Assembly: GCF_014170375.1 (NCBI RefSeq)
Contig: NZ_LZZW01000040.1
Coordinates: 81,976-145,975 of the forward strand
Direction: 5' to 3'
Source: Variovorax sp. UMC13
GTDB taxonomy: Bacteria > Pseudomonadota > Gammaproteobacteria > Burkholderiales > Burkholderiaceae_C
Length of the DNA: 64,000 bases
A program made the position numbers and the translations under genes. Below the pieces are notes generated by a model that was not told the origin of the DNA, did no database searches, and saw nothing but the letters and a program-made list of their open reading frames with translations. Of this stretch, positions 38,273 to 48,425 are shown piece after piece. Position 1 is the stretch's first letter. Each line of letters begins with the position of its first letter.

Positions 38273-39187
38273 TCAGGCCCCGGCCATCAGGCGCAGGTTC
38301 TGCACCGCCGCGCCCGCGGCCCCTTTGCCCAGGTTGTCCAGCACCGCGCTCAGCACGATCTGGCCCGTGCGCTGGTTCCATGTGACGGCCAGGCTCATGT
38401 CGTTGCTGCCGTTGTGGACCTGCGGGTCCAGCTCGGTGATCGGCGCGTCGGAAGACAGCGGCAGCACGCGCACATGCGCCGCGTCGCGGTAGCGTTCGGC
38501 AAGGCATTCGTGGAGGTGCGCGCCCGACGCATCGGCAGGCAGCAGCCGCGCATGCAATGCGATGGTGAGCACGATGCCCTGCCGGTAGCTGCCATAGGCC
38601 GGCACGAACAGCGGACGCTGCGTCAGGCCGGCATAGGCCTCGATCTCGGGCACGTGCTTGTGCTCGAGCGCCAGGCCATAGACCTTGAACGAATGCGCGC
38701 CCTCCCCGGCCTCGTGCGCTTCCGCGCCGGCCCGGCCCTGGCCCGAGTAGCCCGAGACCGCGTGGATCACCAGCGGGTAGTCGGCGGGCAGCAGGCCTGC
38801 GTCCGTCAGCGGCCGCAGCAAGGCAATCGCGGCCGTGGGGTAGCAGCCCGGATTCGTGACCCGCGCCGCCGAGGCGATGCGCCCGGCTTGCGCCACATCG
38901 AGTTCCGGCAGGCCGTAGACCCAGCCCGGACTGGTGCGGTGCGCCGAACTGGCATCGATGACACGCACCGAGGGGTTCTCGATCATCGCCACCGCCTCGC
39001 GCGCCGCGGCATCGGGCAGGCAGAGGATCGCGATATCGCAGGCATTGAGCGCGTCCCGCCGGGCCGCCGCATCTTTACGCAGGGCCGCCGGCAAGGTGCG
39101 GATGCGGAATTCCCCAGCCTGGAGCCGGTTCTGCAGGTCCAGGCCGGTGGTGCCCTGGTCGCCGTCGATGAAGAGAGTGAGGTCCAT
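38273..39187 (-). CDS. argC: N-acetyl-gamma-glutamyl-phosphate reductase, short type
   Basis: 304-aa ArgC of the short form (about 310 aa). The NAD(P) loop is DGDQGTTGLDLQ, the nucleophile Cys lies in TNPGCYPTAAIA and the catalytic His in LALEHKHVPEI. It reduces N-acetyl-glutamyl phosphate to the semialdehyde in arginine synthesis. No other arg genes are adjacent; instead it faces a LysR gene at 39270. Betaproteobacteria often carry a second, longer ArgC elsewhere, in which case this copy could have a specialised role. Confidence 0.93.
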   Translation of the reverse strand: MDLTLFIDGDQGTTGLDLQNRLQAGEFRIRTLPAALRKDAAARRDALNACDIAILCLPDAAAREAVAMIENPSVRVIDASSAHRTSPGWVYGLPELDVAQAGRIASAARVTNPGCYPTAAIALLRPLTDAGLLPADYPLVIHAVSGYSGQGRAGAEAHEAGEGAHSFKVYGLALEHKHVPEIEAYAGLTQRPLFVPAYGSYRQGIVLTIALHARLLPADASGAHLHECLAERYRDAAHVRVLPLSSDAPITELDPQVHNGSNDMSLAVTWNQRTGQIVLSAVLDNLGKGAAGAAVQNLRLMAGA

Positions 39188-39223
39188 GGCGTGCGATGGT
39201 AGGCACGCAGCCGCGATGGCTCC

Positions 39224-39262
39224 AGTTAAATATCTGGAAGCCGAGATTAAGAAAAGTTAAAT
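39224..39262. promoter_or_regulatory. AT-rich direct repeats between argC and its divergent LysR gene
   Basis: AGTTAAAT occurs at 39224-39231 and again at 39255-39262, 31 bases apart. The first copy is part of CCAG-n8-CTGG (39222-39237). The 82-base gap is much more AT-rich than its surroundings and must hold the promoters of both divergent genes. Binding by the LysR protein is inferred from position. Confidence 0.4.
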
Positions 39263-39269
39263 TAGCGCG

Positions 39270-40157
39270 ATGCGTGAACTGAGCCTCGACCATCTGCGCA
39301 CTTTGGTGGCCATCGCCGACCTCGGGTCGCTGGCCAATGCCGCGCGCGCCCTCCATCTCGCGGCCCCGACCGTCACCGTGCAGATCGCGGAACTGGAGTC
39401 GCGCCTGGGCGGCCAGCTGCTCGTGCGCGGGCGGGGCCCGGCACAGCCGACGGCCTTGGGCGAAGGCTTCATCGCGCGTGCGCGCCGGCTGCTGGCGGAC
39501 GCCGACGATGCCGTGGAGGACGTGCGGCGCCAGCTCGCCGGCCAGACCGGCCGGGTGCGGGTGGGCGCCTCGACCGGCGCCATCGCGCACCTGCTGCCGC
39601 CCGCGCTCGAGCGCCTGGCGCGCCACCATCCGGGCATCGACGTCAACGTGCAGGTGCTGACCTCCAAGGACAGCATGGCCCGGCTCGCCGCGGGCAGCCT
39701 GGACCTGGCGATCGTGGCGCTGCCGCAGGCGGCTGTGCGCGGCCTCCATGTCACGCCCGTGCGGCGCGAGGCGGTCGTGGCCTTCCTGCCGGCGGAATGG
39801 AAGGCACCCCGGCGGCTGAGTGCACAGTGGCTGGCCGAGCGGCCGCTGATCATGAACGACGCCTCCACCAGCCTCTACCGGCTGACCGCGGAATGGTTCT
39901 CCGCGGCGGGCGTCCATTGCCGGCCGCGCATCGAGCTCAACTACAACGACGCCATCCGCACGCTGGTCGCCGCCGGCTACGGCGCGGCCCTGCTGCCGCA
40001 GGAATCGCAGGAGCCCGCGCGCGATCCCCGCATCGTCGTGCGCCCGCTGAGCCCGCCGCTGTGGCGGCAGCTGGGTGTGGCCGTCAGCGAGCGCGGCGCC
40101 AGCGGTCCGACGCGCTTCGTGCTGGAAGCGCTGCAGCCCGCCACGGCGCGCAGTTGA
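39270..40157 (+). CDS. LysR-family regulator divergent from argC
   Basis: 295-aa LTTR with HTH at residues 3-62 (LSLDHLRTLVAIADLGSLAN, then APTVTVQIAELESRLGG) and an effector domain (RVRVGASTGAIAHLLPPAL). The ATG lies 82 bases from the argC start on the other strand, so control of argC is the first hypothesis. It converges on glmS, with 60 bases between the stops and no clear hairpin terminator there. Confidence 0.9.
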   Translation: MRELSLDHLRTLVAIADLGSLANAARALHLAAPTVTVQIAELESRLGGQLLVRGRGPAQPTALGEGFIARARRLLADADDAVEDVRRQLAGQTGRVRVGASTGAIAHLLPPALERLARHHPGIDVNVQVLTSKDSMARLAAGSLDLAIVALPQAAVRGLHVTPVRREAVVAFLPAEWKAPRRLSAQWLAERPLIMNDASTSLYRLTAEWFSAAGVHCRPRIELNYNDAIRTLVAAGYGAALLPQESQEPARDPRIVVRPLSPPLWRQLGVAVSERGASGPTRFVLEALQPATARS

Positions 40158-40217
40158 CGCCCGGCTCAGCGAAGCCGCTGGCGGAAGGCCTGCGACGCGC
40201 GCACGGGGCCCGCCCCC

Positions 40218-42098
<1,881 letters not shown>

Positions 42099-42166
42099 GG
42101 GAAAGCCTTTGAATGGAGCTGGAGAGGCCGCGATCGTAGGGCTGGGTTCAAGATATTTGTCGTCAA

Positions 42167-42187
42167 TATTCCTGTATTTTTGGAATA
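42167..42187. promoter_or_regulatory. Inverted repeat in the glmS-lrp divergent promoter
   Basis: TATTCC-n9-GGAATA is a perfect 6-bp dyad in a 140-base gap that is the most AT-rich stretch I noticed in the window (about 42150-42240). Lrp/AsnC proteins bind such AT-rich dyads, so autoregulation and control of glmS by the adjacent gene product are plausible. Confidence 0.5.
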
Positions 42188-42238
42188 AAATTACCCCCAA
42201 TCACAAAGGAGAAATTAACTTTCTCATTCAATTGAAAA

Positions 42239-42727
42239 ATGGAAGAAATAACCCTTGATCTGATCGATCTGCGGCTGCTGGACGCGCTTCAGCAGGATGC
42301 GCTGCAGACCAACCAGGAGCTCGCGGGCAGCGTCCACATCTCGCCCCCCACCTGCATGCGCCGCGTCCAGCGGCTGCGCGCCGCCGGCATGATCGAGCGC
42401 CAGGTCGCCCTGCTCTCGGCCGACCGGCTCTCGCCGCTGCTGGGCCACGGCCTGCAGGTGCTGACCGAGATCTCGCTGGACCGCCAGGACGCCGCCTCGC
42501 TCGACGCCTTCGAGGCGCGCGCGGTCGCCGACGACGCGGTGCAGCAGTGCTGGCGCGTGTCGCCCGGGCCGGACTTCATCCTGGTGGTGATCGCGCGCGA
42601 CATGCCCGACTACCACGCGCTGGCGCAGCGGCTGTTCAACGCCGACGCCAACGTGCGCAACGTCAAGGCCTTCTTCTCGGTCAAGCGCGCGAAGTTCGAC
42701 CCGCGGCTGCCGCTGTTCCCGATCTAG
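42239..42727 (+). CDS. Lrp/AsnC-family transcriptional regulator
   Basis: 162-aa regulator with N-terminal HTH (residues 5-65: LIDLRLLDALQQDALQTNQ, PPTCMRRVQRLRAAGMIER) and C-terminal RAM domain for amino-acid-responsive oligomerisation (GPDFILVVIARDMPDYHAL). The first in-frame ATG is at 42239, since a stop lies two codons upstream. The good ribosome-binding sequence AAAGGAG at about 42205 is too far upstream to serve this start, so translation may use a weak site. Its stop abuts the convergent glmU stop. Confidence 0.93.
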   Translation: MEEITLDLIDLRLLDALQQDALQTNQELAGSVHISPPTCMRRVQRLRAAGMIERQVALLSADRLSPLLGHGLQVLTEISLDRQDAASLDAFEARAVADDAVQQCWRVSPGPDFILVVIARDMPDYHALAQRLFNADANVRNVKAFFSVKRAKFDPRLPLFPI

Positions 42728-44152
42728 CTAGCCCTTGTTCTTCAGCGGCCGCTGCCAGTTCGGAAAACTGGCCTGCCGCGCGCGCGCCACGGTCAGCGCG
42801 CCGGGCTCGGTGCTCTTGCTGATGGTCGAGCCGCCGCCCACGGTACCGCCCGCGCCGATGGTGACCGGCGCCACCAGCACGCAGTTGCTGCCGATGTGCA
42901 CGTCGTCGCCGAGCACGGTGCGGTGCTTGTTCGCGCCGTCGTAGTTGGCGGTGATGCTGCCCGCGCCGTAGTTGACGCGCTCGCCCACCGTGGCGTCGCC
43001 CAGGTAGGCCAGGTGGTTGGCCTTGGCGCCGGCCGCCAGCGTCGAGTTCTTGACCTCGACGAAGTTGCCGATGTGCACCTCGGCGCCCAACTGCGCGCCG
43101 GGGCGCAGCCGCGCGAAGGGGCCGATGCGCGCATCGGGCCCGACGCTCACGCCGGCCTTCTCGCCGTCGATGTGGGTGAAGGGATGGATCACCGTGCCGG
43201 CCTCGATGCGGGCGTTGGCGATCACGCAGTGGGCGCCGATGCGCACGCCGTCGCCCAGCGACACCGTGCCCTCGAAGACGCAGTTGACGTCGATCTCGAC
43301 GTCGCTGCCGCAGGCGAGCGTGCCGCGCAGGTCGAAGCGCGCGGGGTCGGCCAGCCGCACGCCGGCGGTCATCAGCGCATCGGCCTGCCGCAGCTGCAGC
43401 ACGCGCTCGAGCGCCGCGAGCTGGGCCGGGCTGTTGATGCCGGCGACCTGCGCCGCGTCGTCGATGCGGTGCGCCACCACCGGCACGCCGTCGCCGGTGG
43501 CGAAGCCCACGATGTCGGTCAGGTAGTACTCGCCCTGGGCGTTGCGGTTGTCCAGGCGCGCCAGCCAGGGCTTGAGCAGCCGCGCCGGCACGGCCATGAT
43601 GCCGCTGTAGACCTCGCGCACGGCGCGCTGCGCCTCGCTGGCGTCCTTCTGCTCGACGATCGCCAGCACCTGGCCCGAATCGGGCGCGCGAAGGATGCGG
43701 CCGTAGCCGGTGGGGTCGTCGAATTCGATGGTCAGCAAGGCCAGGCGTTCGCCGGCGCTGGCCGCGACCAGCGCCTGCAGCGCGGCCTCGCCGATCAGCG
43801 GGACGTCGCCCGACAGCACCAGCACCGTGCCGTCGTCGGGCAGGCTGGGCATGGCCTGCTGCACGGCGTGCCCGGTGCCCAGCTGCGGCATCTGGCGCGC
43901 GAAGCGCGGCGCCATGGCGGTGAAATCGGCGCCGATGGCGGCCTCGACCGCCTCGGCGCCATGGCCGGTCACGACCACGACGTGGCGCGCGCCCAGTTGG
44001 GCGGCGGTGTCGAGCACCCGTGCCACCAGGGCCCGGCCGCCCAGGCGGTGCAGCACCTTCGGACGCGCACTCTTCATGCGGGTGCCCTTGCCGGCAGCCA
44101 TCACCACGACGTCGACAGCCGTCGTGTGCTGCTCGGTTTGCGCTTTGTTCAT
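42728..44152 (-). CDS. glmU: Bifunctional GlcNAc-1-P uridyltransferase / glucosamine-1-P acetyltransferase
   Basis: 474-aa GlmU. The N-terminal pyrophosphorylase domain starts with VVMAAGKGTRMKSARPKVLH; the C-terminal left-handed beta helix shows repeated hexapeptides (IGAHCVIANARIEAGTVIHP, GPFARLRPGAQLG) and NHLAYLGDA with the acetyltransferase site region. It makes UDP-GlcNAc from the product of the GlmS-GlmM pathway, so its closeness to glmS is functional. The ATG at 44152 matches the normal start; longer frames upstream have no homology. Confidence 0.97.
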   Translation of the reverse strand: MNKAQTEQHTTAVDVVVMAAGKGTRMKSARPKVLHRLGGRALVARVLDTAAQLGARHVVVVTGHGAEAVEAAIGADFTAMAPRFARQMPQLGTGHAVQQAMPSLPDDGTVLVLSGDVPLIGEAALQALVAASAGERLALLTIEFDDPTGYGRILRAPDSGQVLAIVEQKDASEAQRAVREVYSGIMAVPARLLKPWLARLDNRNAQGEYYLTDIVGFATGDGVPVVAHRIDDAAQVAGINSPAQLAALERVLQLRQADALMTAGVRLADPARFDLRGTLACGSDVEIDVNCVFEGTVSLGDGVRIGAHCVIANARIEAGTVIHPFTHIDGEKAGVSVGPDARIGPFARLRPGAQLGAEVHIGNFVEVKNSTLAAGAKANHLAYLGDATVGERVNYGAGSITANYDGANKHRTVLGDDVHIGSNCVLVAPVTIGAGGTVGGGSTISKSTEPGALTVARARQASFPNWQRPLKNKG

Positions 44153-44319
44153 GCTTCTTGCTTCTCTGGTGTTCGGTCGGGCCGGATTATCGGCCGTGGC
44201 AGATGTCCATTTCGTCACAGTCTGGCGTCCGCAACTGCACAATCGCGCGGCGCGTCGGGAAAAGAAACAAGAGAACTAAAACTTTTGATTACACTTCGCG
44301 CGCCACAACCCCAAGCTTC

Positions 44320-45252
44320 ATGAAAATTTCTCTCTGCACGCTGTTCGAAGGGAACTACCACTTCGGGGTTGCCGCACTCTCCAACTCGCTGGTCGCCGCC
44401 GGTTTCTCCGGCGTGCTGTGGGCGGGCTACCGGGGCGCGCTGCCGGCCTGGCTCACCGGCTCGCCGTCGTACGACGCGGCCACGGCCACCTACCAGGTCA
44501 GCCCCGACTTCCAGCTGCGCATGGTGCTGCTCAACACGCCGGTGCACTTCACCTACTACAAGCCGACCTTCGTGCGCGACGTGTTCGAGAAGTACGCACC
44601 CGACAGCGACACGGTGGCCTACATCGACCCCGACATCGTGATGAAGTGCGACTGGCCCTCCTTCTGCGGCTGGTTCACCGACGACGCCCTCTCGCTGGCC
44701 GAAGACGTCAACTGGGCCTTTCCGTCGCGCCACCCGAAGCGGCTGCTCTGGAGCGCCTTCTTCGCCCAGCACGGCATCGCGTCGACCCGGCCGATCGAGC
44801 GCTACTACAACGCCGGCTTCATCGGCGTGCCGCGCCAGCACGTCGATTTCCTGGTGCTCTGGGAGCGCCTGTGCAGCCTGGTGCTCGACTACAACCAGGG
44901 CGTCAAGCACCTGAAGGCCGGCGGCTCGGCCGCGCTCTTCCATTCGACCGACCAGGATGCGTTGAACTTCGCGCTGACCGCGCACGAGGCGACGCTCAAC
45001 ACCGCGGGCCCCGACGCGATGGACTTCACCGCCGGCGGCTACTACCTGTCGCATGCGATCGGCTCGCCCAAGCCCTGGAACACGCCGCACATCCGCAACG
45101 CGATCGGCGGCCAGTCGCCCTCGGTCGCGACCAAGGCCTACTTCCAGCACATCGAGGGTCCGATCCGGGCCTTCTCGGACGCCGAGATCAAGCGCCATCG
45201 CTTCGCGCTGCGCCTGGCGTCGGCCATCGGCCGGGTCTACCAGCGCCGCTGA
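44320..45252 (+). CDS. GT-A type glycosyltransferase-like protein
   Basis: 310-aa soluble protein with the layout of GT-A nucleotide-sugar transferases: an N-terminal ISLCTLFEGNYHFGVAALSN segment and the metal-binding DxD-like motif in VAYIDPDIVMKCDWP, then NAGFIGVPR and STDQDALNFAL, which resemble acceptor-side motifs of sugar transferases. There is no signal or membrane helix. Probable role is glycan or cell-surface polysaccharide assembly, together with the flippase-like protein encoded convergently 10 bases away. The ATG at 44320 follows AT-rich DNA (44265-44300), likely the promoter. Confidence 0.75.
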   Translation: MKISLCTLFEGNYHFGVAALSNSLVAAGFSGVLWAGYRGALPAWLTGSPSYDAATATYQVSPDFQLRMVLLNTPVHFTYYKPTFVRDVFEKYAPDSDTVAYIDPDIVMKCDWPSFCGWFTDDALSLAEDVNWAFPSRHPKRLLWSAFFAQHGIASTRPIERYYNAGFIGVPRQHVDFLVLWERLCSLVLDYNQGVKHLKAGGSAALFHSTDQDALNFALTAHEATLNTAGPDAMDFTAGGYYLSHAIGSPKPWNTPHIRNAIGGQSPSVATKAYFQHIEGPIRAFSDAEIKRHRFALRLASAIGRVYQRR

Positions 45253-45262
45253 GGCGGCCCGC

Positions 45263-46555
45263 TCAGGCCGGCGACACGGCTTCGGTGCGCCACTCGCGCC
45301 AGCAGGCCAGCAGCAGGCTGTACTGGAAGACGAAGCTGGCGGCGCTGCTGGCCAGGCCGAAGCCCAGCACCGACTTCAGGTCGCTGATGCCGACCAGCCA
45401 CAGGTACAGCACCTGCGTGACCAGGGTCGCGACGATGCTGAAGCTCTGGCGGGCCGTGGCGCCGCGCACCGTCAGCGTCCGGAAGGCGAAGCCCGCGGCG
45501 TTGCCGAGCAGCGACGACAGGAACATCATCCAGACCAGCGGCGTCATGCTGCGGTACTGCTCGCCCAGCAGCAGGATCCAGTACTGCGGGAACAGCAGCG
45601 AGGTCAGGAAGGTGCAGCCCATGGCCAGCAGGTAGAGGCCGTGGATCTGGGCCAGCACCCGCACGAAGCGCGGACCCGCGGGCGCCCGGGCGATGGCGGG
45701 GAACAGCAGCACGTTCGCCACCCGGTCGACCACCACCAGCGCCATCGCCAGGCGGCCGAAGGCCCCCACCTCGGCCACCATGTTGGCGGTGCCGAAGAGG
45801 GACACGATGAACACCGTGACCACACCCTGCACCTGGTAGAACACGGCCGGCAGCACCAGCGGCTTGGCGATGCGCAGGATCTCGCCGTCGACCCGCCGGG
45901 CATCGTCGGCGCCCAGGCGATGGGTGCCGATGCCCTGCTGGTGGAAATGGCGCCCGTAGAGCATCAGCGCCACCAGGCTGGCGCCCGCGGTCGCGGTGAT
46001 CAGGCCGGCGGTCGAATAGGCGGTCATGGGCAGCAGCAGCACCGCCGCCACCAGCGCGATGCGCACCCCGTAGGAGGCGAAGGTGATGCGGTTGAGCGTC
46101 GAGATCTGCGCCAGGATCAGCAGCACGGTGGTGGCGTAGTGCTCGCGCAGCTGCACCAGCACCACGCCCAGGACCAGCACCGAGGCCAGCCAGTAGCCCG
46201 GGCCGGTCCAGCCGTGCTGGCGCGAGGTGAAGTACCAGTACGGCACGATGATCAGCAGCCCGGCCGAGAGCAGCACCCAGCGCTTGTGGAACACATGGTG
46301 ACAGGCCGCCACCACCCATGGCACGTCGCGGTTGCGCTGGCCCACCACCGGCAGGCAGCAGTGCGCCAGGCCCAGGTCGGTGATGCCCATCATCAGCGTG
46401 GTGCAGGCGATGAGGAAGGTGTAGGCGGCGTACTGCTCCTTGGGCAGCACGTTCACGATGAGCAGGCCGGCGATGCCGCTCAGGATCACGCCGAAGGACT
46501 CGACGCCGCCGACCATGAAGATCTGGCGCAGACGCTGGCGGGACAAAAGCTTCAC
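45263..46555 (-). CDS. Polysaccharide flippase-like membrane protein (MATE/MVF superfamily)
   Basis: About 430-aa integral membrane protein with roughly a dozen hydrophobic segments spread along its length (for example GVILSGIAGLLIVNV, GLLIIVPYWYF, MALVVVDRVANVLLF). Length and topology fit Wzx-like exporters of lipid-linked glycans. The start is uncertain: GTG at 46555 (VKLLSRQRLRQIF) is preferred because the sequence further upstream is Pro/Arg-rich and lacks membrane character. It converges on the glycosyltransferase gene, an arrangement suggesting a small glycan unit without the rest of a biosynthesis cluster. Confidence 0.75.
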   Translation of the reverse strand: MKLLSRQRLRQIFMVGGVESFGVILSGIAGLLIVNVLPKEQYAAYTFLIACTTLMMGITDLGLAHCCLPVVGQRNRDVPWVVAACHHVFHKRWVLLSAGLLIIVPYWYFTSRQHGWTGPGYWLASVLVLGVVLVQLREHYATTVLLILAQISTLNRITFASYGVRIALVAAVLLLPMTAYSTAGLITATAGASLVALMLYGRHFHQQGIGTHRLGADDARRVDGEILRIAKPLVLPAVFYQVQGVVTVFIVSLFGTANMVAEVGAFGRLAMALVVVDRVANVLLFPAIARAPAGPRFVRVLAQIHGLYLLAMGCTFLTSLLFPQYWILLLGEQYRSMTPLVWMMFLSSLLGNAAGFAFRTLTVRGATARQSFSIVATLVTQVLYLWLVGISDLKSVLGFGLASSAASFVFQYSLLLACWREWRTEAVSPA

Positions 46556-46688
46556 GGGACGATGGCTGGGAGCGGGAGAAGTGAAAGGCTCGGCACGGCG
46601 GCGGGCGCCGGCCGGAAAGGGAGCCCCGACGATACGCGATGGCGCGCCCGGCGGCACATGCGCGCCGCCGCCGGTCGTGACACAGGTC

Positions 46689-47462
46689 TCAAATCAGCGG
46701 CACGCGCCGCAGCGGCCGCTCGAAATAGTCGCCCAGCGTTTCCAGCGCATGCGGCTCCAGGATGCGCAGCCAGCCGGCGTCGAGCTTGTGCAGGCCCAGG
46801 CGCTGCAGCCGCCGCAGCGTCTTGTTGGTGTGCACCAGCGACAGCCCCAGCGCATCGGCGATGTGCTGCTGGTTGAAGGGAAAGGGCACCCAGCCGTCGC
46901 GCACCATGCCCAGGCGTTCGGCGCGCCGGTAGAGGTGCATCAGCAGCATCGCCACCCGCTCGCCCGCATTGCGCCGGCCGGCGGTCACGAGGTTGTCGTC
47001 GACCATCTTCTCCTCGCGGGCGGCGAGCCAGGTGATGTCGTAGCCCAGCTTGGGCTGGGCATGGAACACGTCCCAGAGCCCGTCGCGCTCGAACACGCAG
47101 AAACTCGCCTCGCTGGCGGCCTCGACGCCATGGGTCTGGCCCTCGGCGAACTCGTCCTGCAGGCCGATGAAATCGCCCGGCAGCAGGAAGCTCAGGATCT
47201 GGCGGCGGCCGTCGCTGAGCGTCTTGTAGCGGAAAGCCCAGCCGCTGTAGAGCGTGAACAGCTGCGGGCTGCGCAGGTGCTCCTGGACCAGCGCCTGGCC
47301 GGCCGCGACCGTGCGGGTGCCGACGCGGAAGTCCTCGATGGTCCGCAGCTCCTCCGGCGAAGCCTGCAGAAAGGCCGGATGACGGCGCAAGGCGCAGGCA
47401 TCGCAGGGTCTCTCGCCGCGCGCAGGCGGAGACGCGGAGGGTGCGTTTTCATCCAATTTCAC
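46689..47462 (-). CDS. Crp/Fnr-family transcriptional regulator
   Basis: About 257-aa regulator: a Cys pair CDAC near the N-terminus (residues 22-25 from the GTG start), a cyclic-nucleotide-binding-like barrel (GWAFRYKTLSDGRRQILSFL, LPGDFIGL) and a C-terminal winged HTH (FPFNQQHIADALGLSLVHTN). Two cysteines are fewer than the four needed for an Fnr [4Fe-4S] cluster, so oxygen sensing of the Fnr type is doubtful. GTG at 47462 is chosen; TATAGT just upstream on the minus strand may be a -10 box, implying a very short leader. It is divergent from the BLUF photoreceptor gene. Confidence 0.88.
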   Translation of the reverse strand: MKLDENAPSASPPARGERPCDACALRRHPAFLQASPEELRTIEDFRVGTRTVAAGQALVQEHLRSPQLFTLYSGWAFRYKTLSDGRRQILSFLLPGDFIGLQDEFAEGQTHGVEAASEASFCVFERDGLWDVFHAQPKLGYDITWLAAREEKMVDDNLVTAGRRNAGERVAMLLMHLYRRAERLGMVRDGWVPFPFNQQHIADALGLSLVHTNKTLRRLQRLGLHKLDAGWLRILEPHALETLGDYFERPLRRVPLI

Positions 47463-47550
47463 GCCCGCACTATAGGCGCGTGGACTGTGTCTTTTGACAT
47501 TTCGTTGCGCCGCCGGGCTGCCTACACTCCGCACGCCCTGCGCCCCCGCT

Positions 47551-47958
47551 ATGTCCACGACCGAACCGCTTCTCCACGAACTTCTCTATTGCAGCGTCCT
47601 CGCGCAGAACCAGATGCCGACCGTGGTGGGCCAGATCGTGGCGCAGGCCCGCCGGCACAACACCGAGCGCGGCATCACCGGCCTGCTGGTGTTCGACGGG
47701 ATTCATTTCTGCCAGCACATCGAGGGGCCGCGCGAGGCCGTCCTGGCCCTGCTCGAACGCCTGCGGCAGGACCCGCGCCACACCGGGCTGCGGGTGGTCT
47801 ATGAGGGGTCGCGCACCGAGCGCCGCTATCGGCGCTTCGACCTGGGCTTTGCCCAGAGCGACGCCGACGACGACATGGCGGGCATCCAGGCTCTCGAGGG
47901 GAGCGCCGCGCTGGAGCGCTTCCTGGCACTGAAGCCCGGCTTCGACATCCACGGCTGA
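47551..47958 (+). CDS. BLUF-domain blue-light photoreceptor
   Basis: 135-aa protein consisting almost only of a BLUF domain. The flavin-interacting triad is present at Tyr13 (LLYCSVL), Asn37 (ARRHNTERG) and Gln55 (FCQHIEG), matching AppA Tyr21/Asn45/Gln63 with a constant offset of eight. The Trp/Met pair that follows in AppA is not conserved (RRFDLGF here). It binds FAD and responds to blue light, passing the signal by protein contact because no output domain is present. The ATG at 47551 places the domain at residue 8. The divergent Crp/Fnr gene is a possible partner or target. Confidence 0.93.
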   Translation: MSTTEPLLHELLYCSVLAQNQMPTVVGQIVAQARRHNTERGITGLLVFDGIHFCQHIEGPREAVLALLERLRQDPRHTGLRVVYEGSRTERRYRRFDLGFAQSDADDDMAGIQALEGSAALERFLALKPGFDIHG

Positions 47959-47985
47959 GGCCGCGCCAGGCGGCCCGCCGGGATG

Positions 47986-48297
47986 TCAGGCGGCGTCCCA
48001 GCTGTAGGTGGCGCCGAAGCCGTCCCACGGCTCCATCACCACGCGCTGGCCCGAGGCCACCTTGAGCGTCTCGCCCGGCGCCAGCACCAGGTCCTCGGTG
48101 GCCTGCTGGACGGTGGCGTCGCGCGTGACCCAGATCCGGCCCTGGCGCACGCTCAGCACGCTGTCGCCCTGCGCCTTCAGGCTCAGGGCCTGGCCGGCGG
48201 CCAGTTGCCAGGCGCCGCGGCGCACGGCGGGCGGCACGGCGGCCTGGGACGGCAGGGACAGGGAAGAGAGCGATGGCGAGGTGCAGACGGCGGACAT
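47986..48297 (-). CDS. DUF2917 family protein
   Basis: 103-aa protein matching the DUF2917 pattern: a small cupin-like beta domain (GAWQLAAGQALSLKAQGDSV, then RQGRIWVTRD, DLVLAPGETLKV) common in Betaproteobacteria. The function is unknown. It has no membrane segment or reliable signal. It is divergent from the LysR gene at 48426; in many genomes DUF2917 genes neighbour regulators in this way, so the LysR product is its likely regulator. Confidence 0.85.
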   Translation of the reverse strand: MSAVCTSPSLSSLSLPSQAAVPPAVRRGAWQLAAGQALSLKAQGDSVLSVRQGRIWVTRDATVQQATEDLVLAPGETLKVASGQRVVMEPWDGFGATYSWDAA

Positions 48298-48369
48298 GGT
48301 GGACTCCTGGGGGGCTGTTTCTCCAAGGCGCAGATTGCGCGCTTCGGGAATGAATCATCTGCTTCCCCG

Positions 48370-48385
48370 CATTGGCGGTCCAATG
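48370..48385. promoter_or_regulatory. Inverted repeat in the DUF2917-LysR divergent promoter
   Basis: CATTGG-CGGT-CCAATG is a perfect 6-4-6 dyad about 40 bases before the LysR start. A second dyad, GCGCA-GAT-TGCGC, lies at 48328-48340 nearer the DUF2917 gene. Both fall in the 128-base divergent gap and fit LysR-type control of both genes. Confidence 0.5.
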
Positions 48386-48425
48386 AAATGGAAGTACGCT
48401 ACTGATTCCCATATCGCATCAATCC

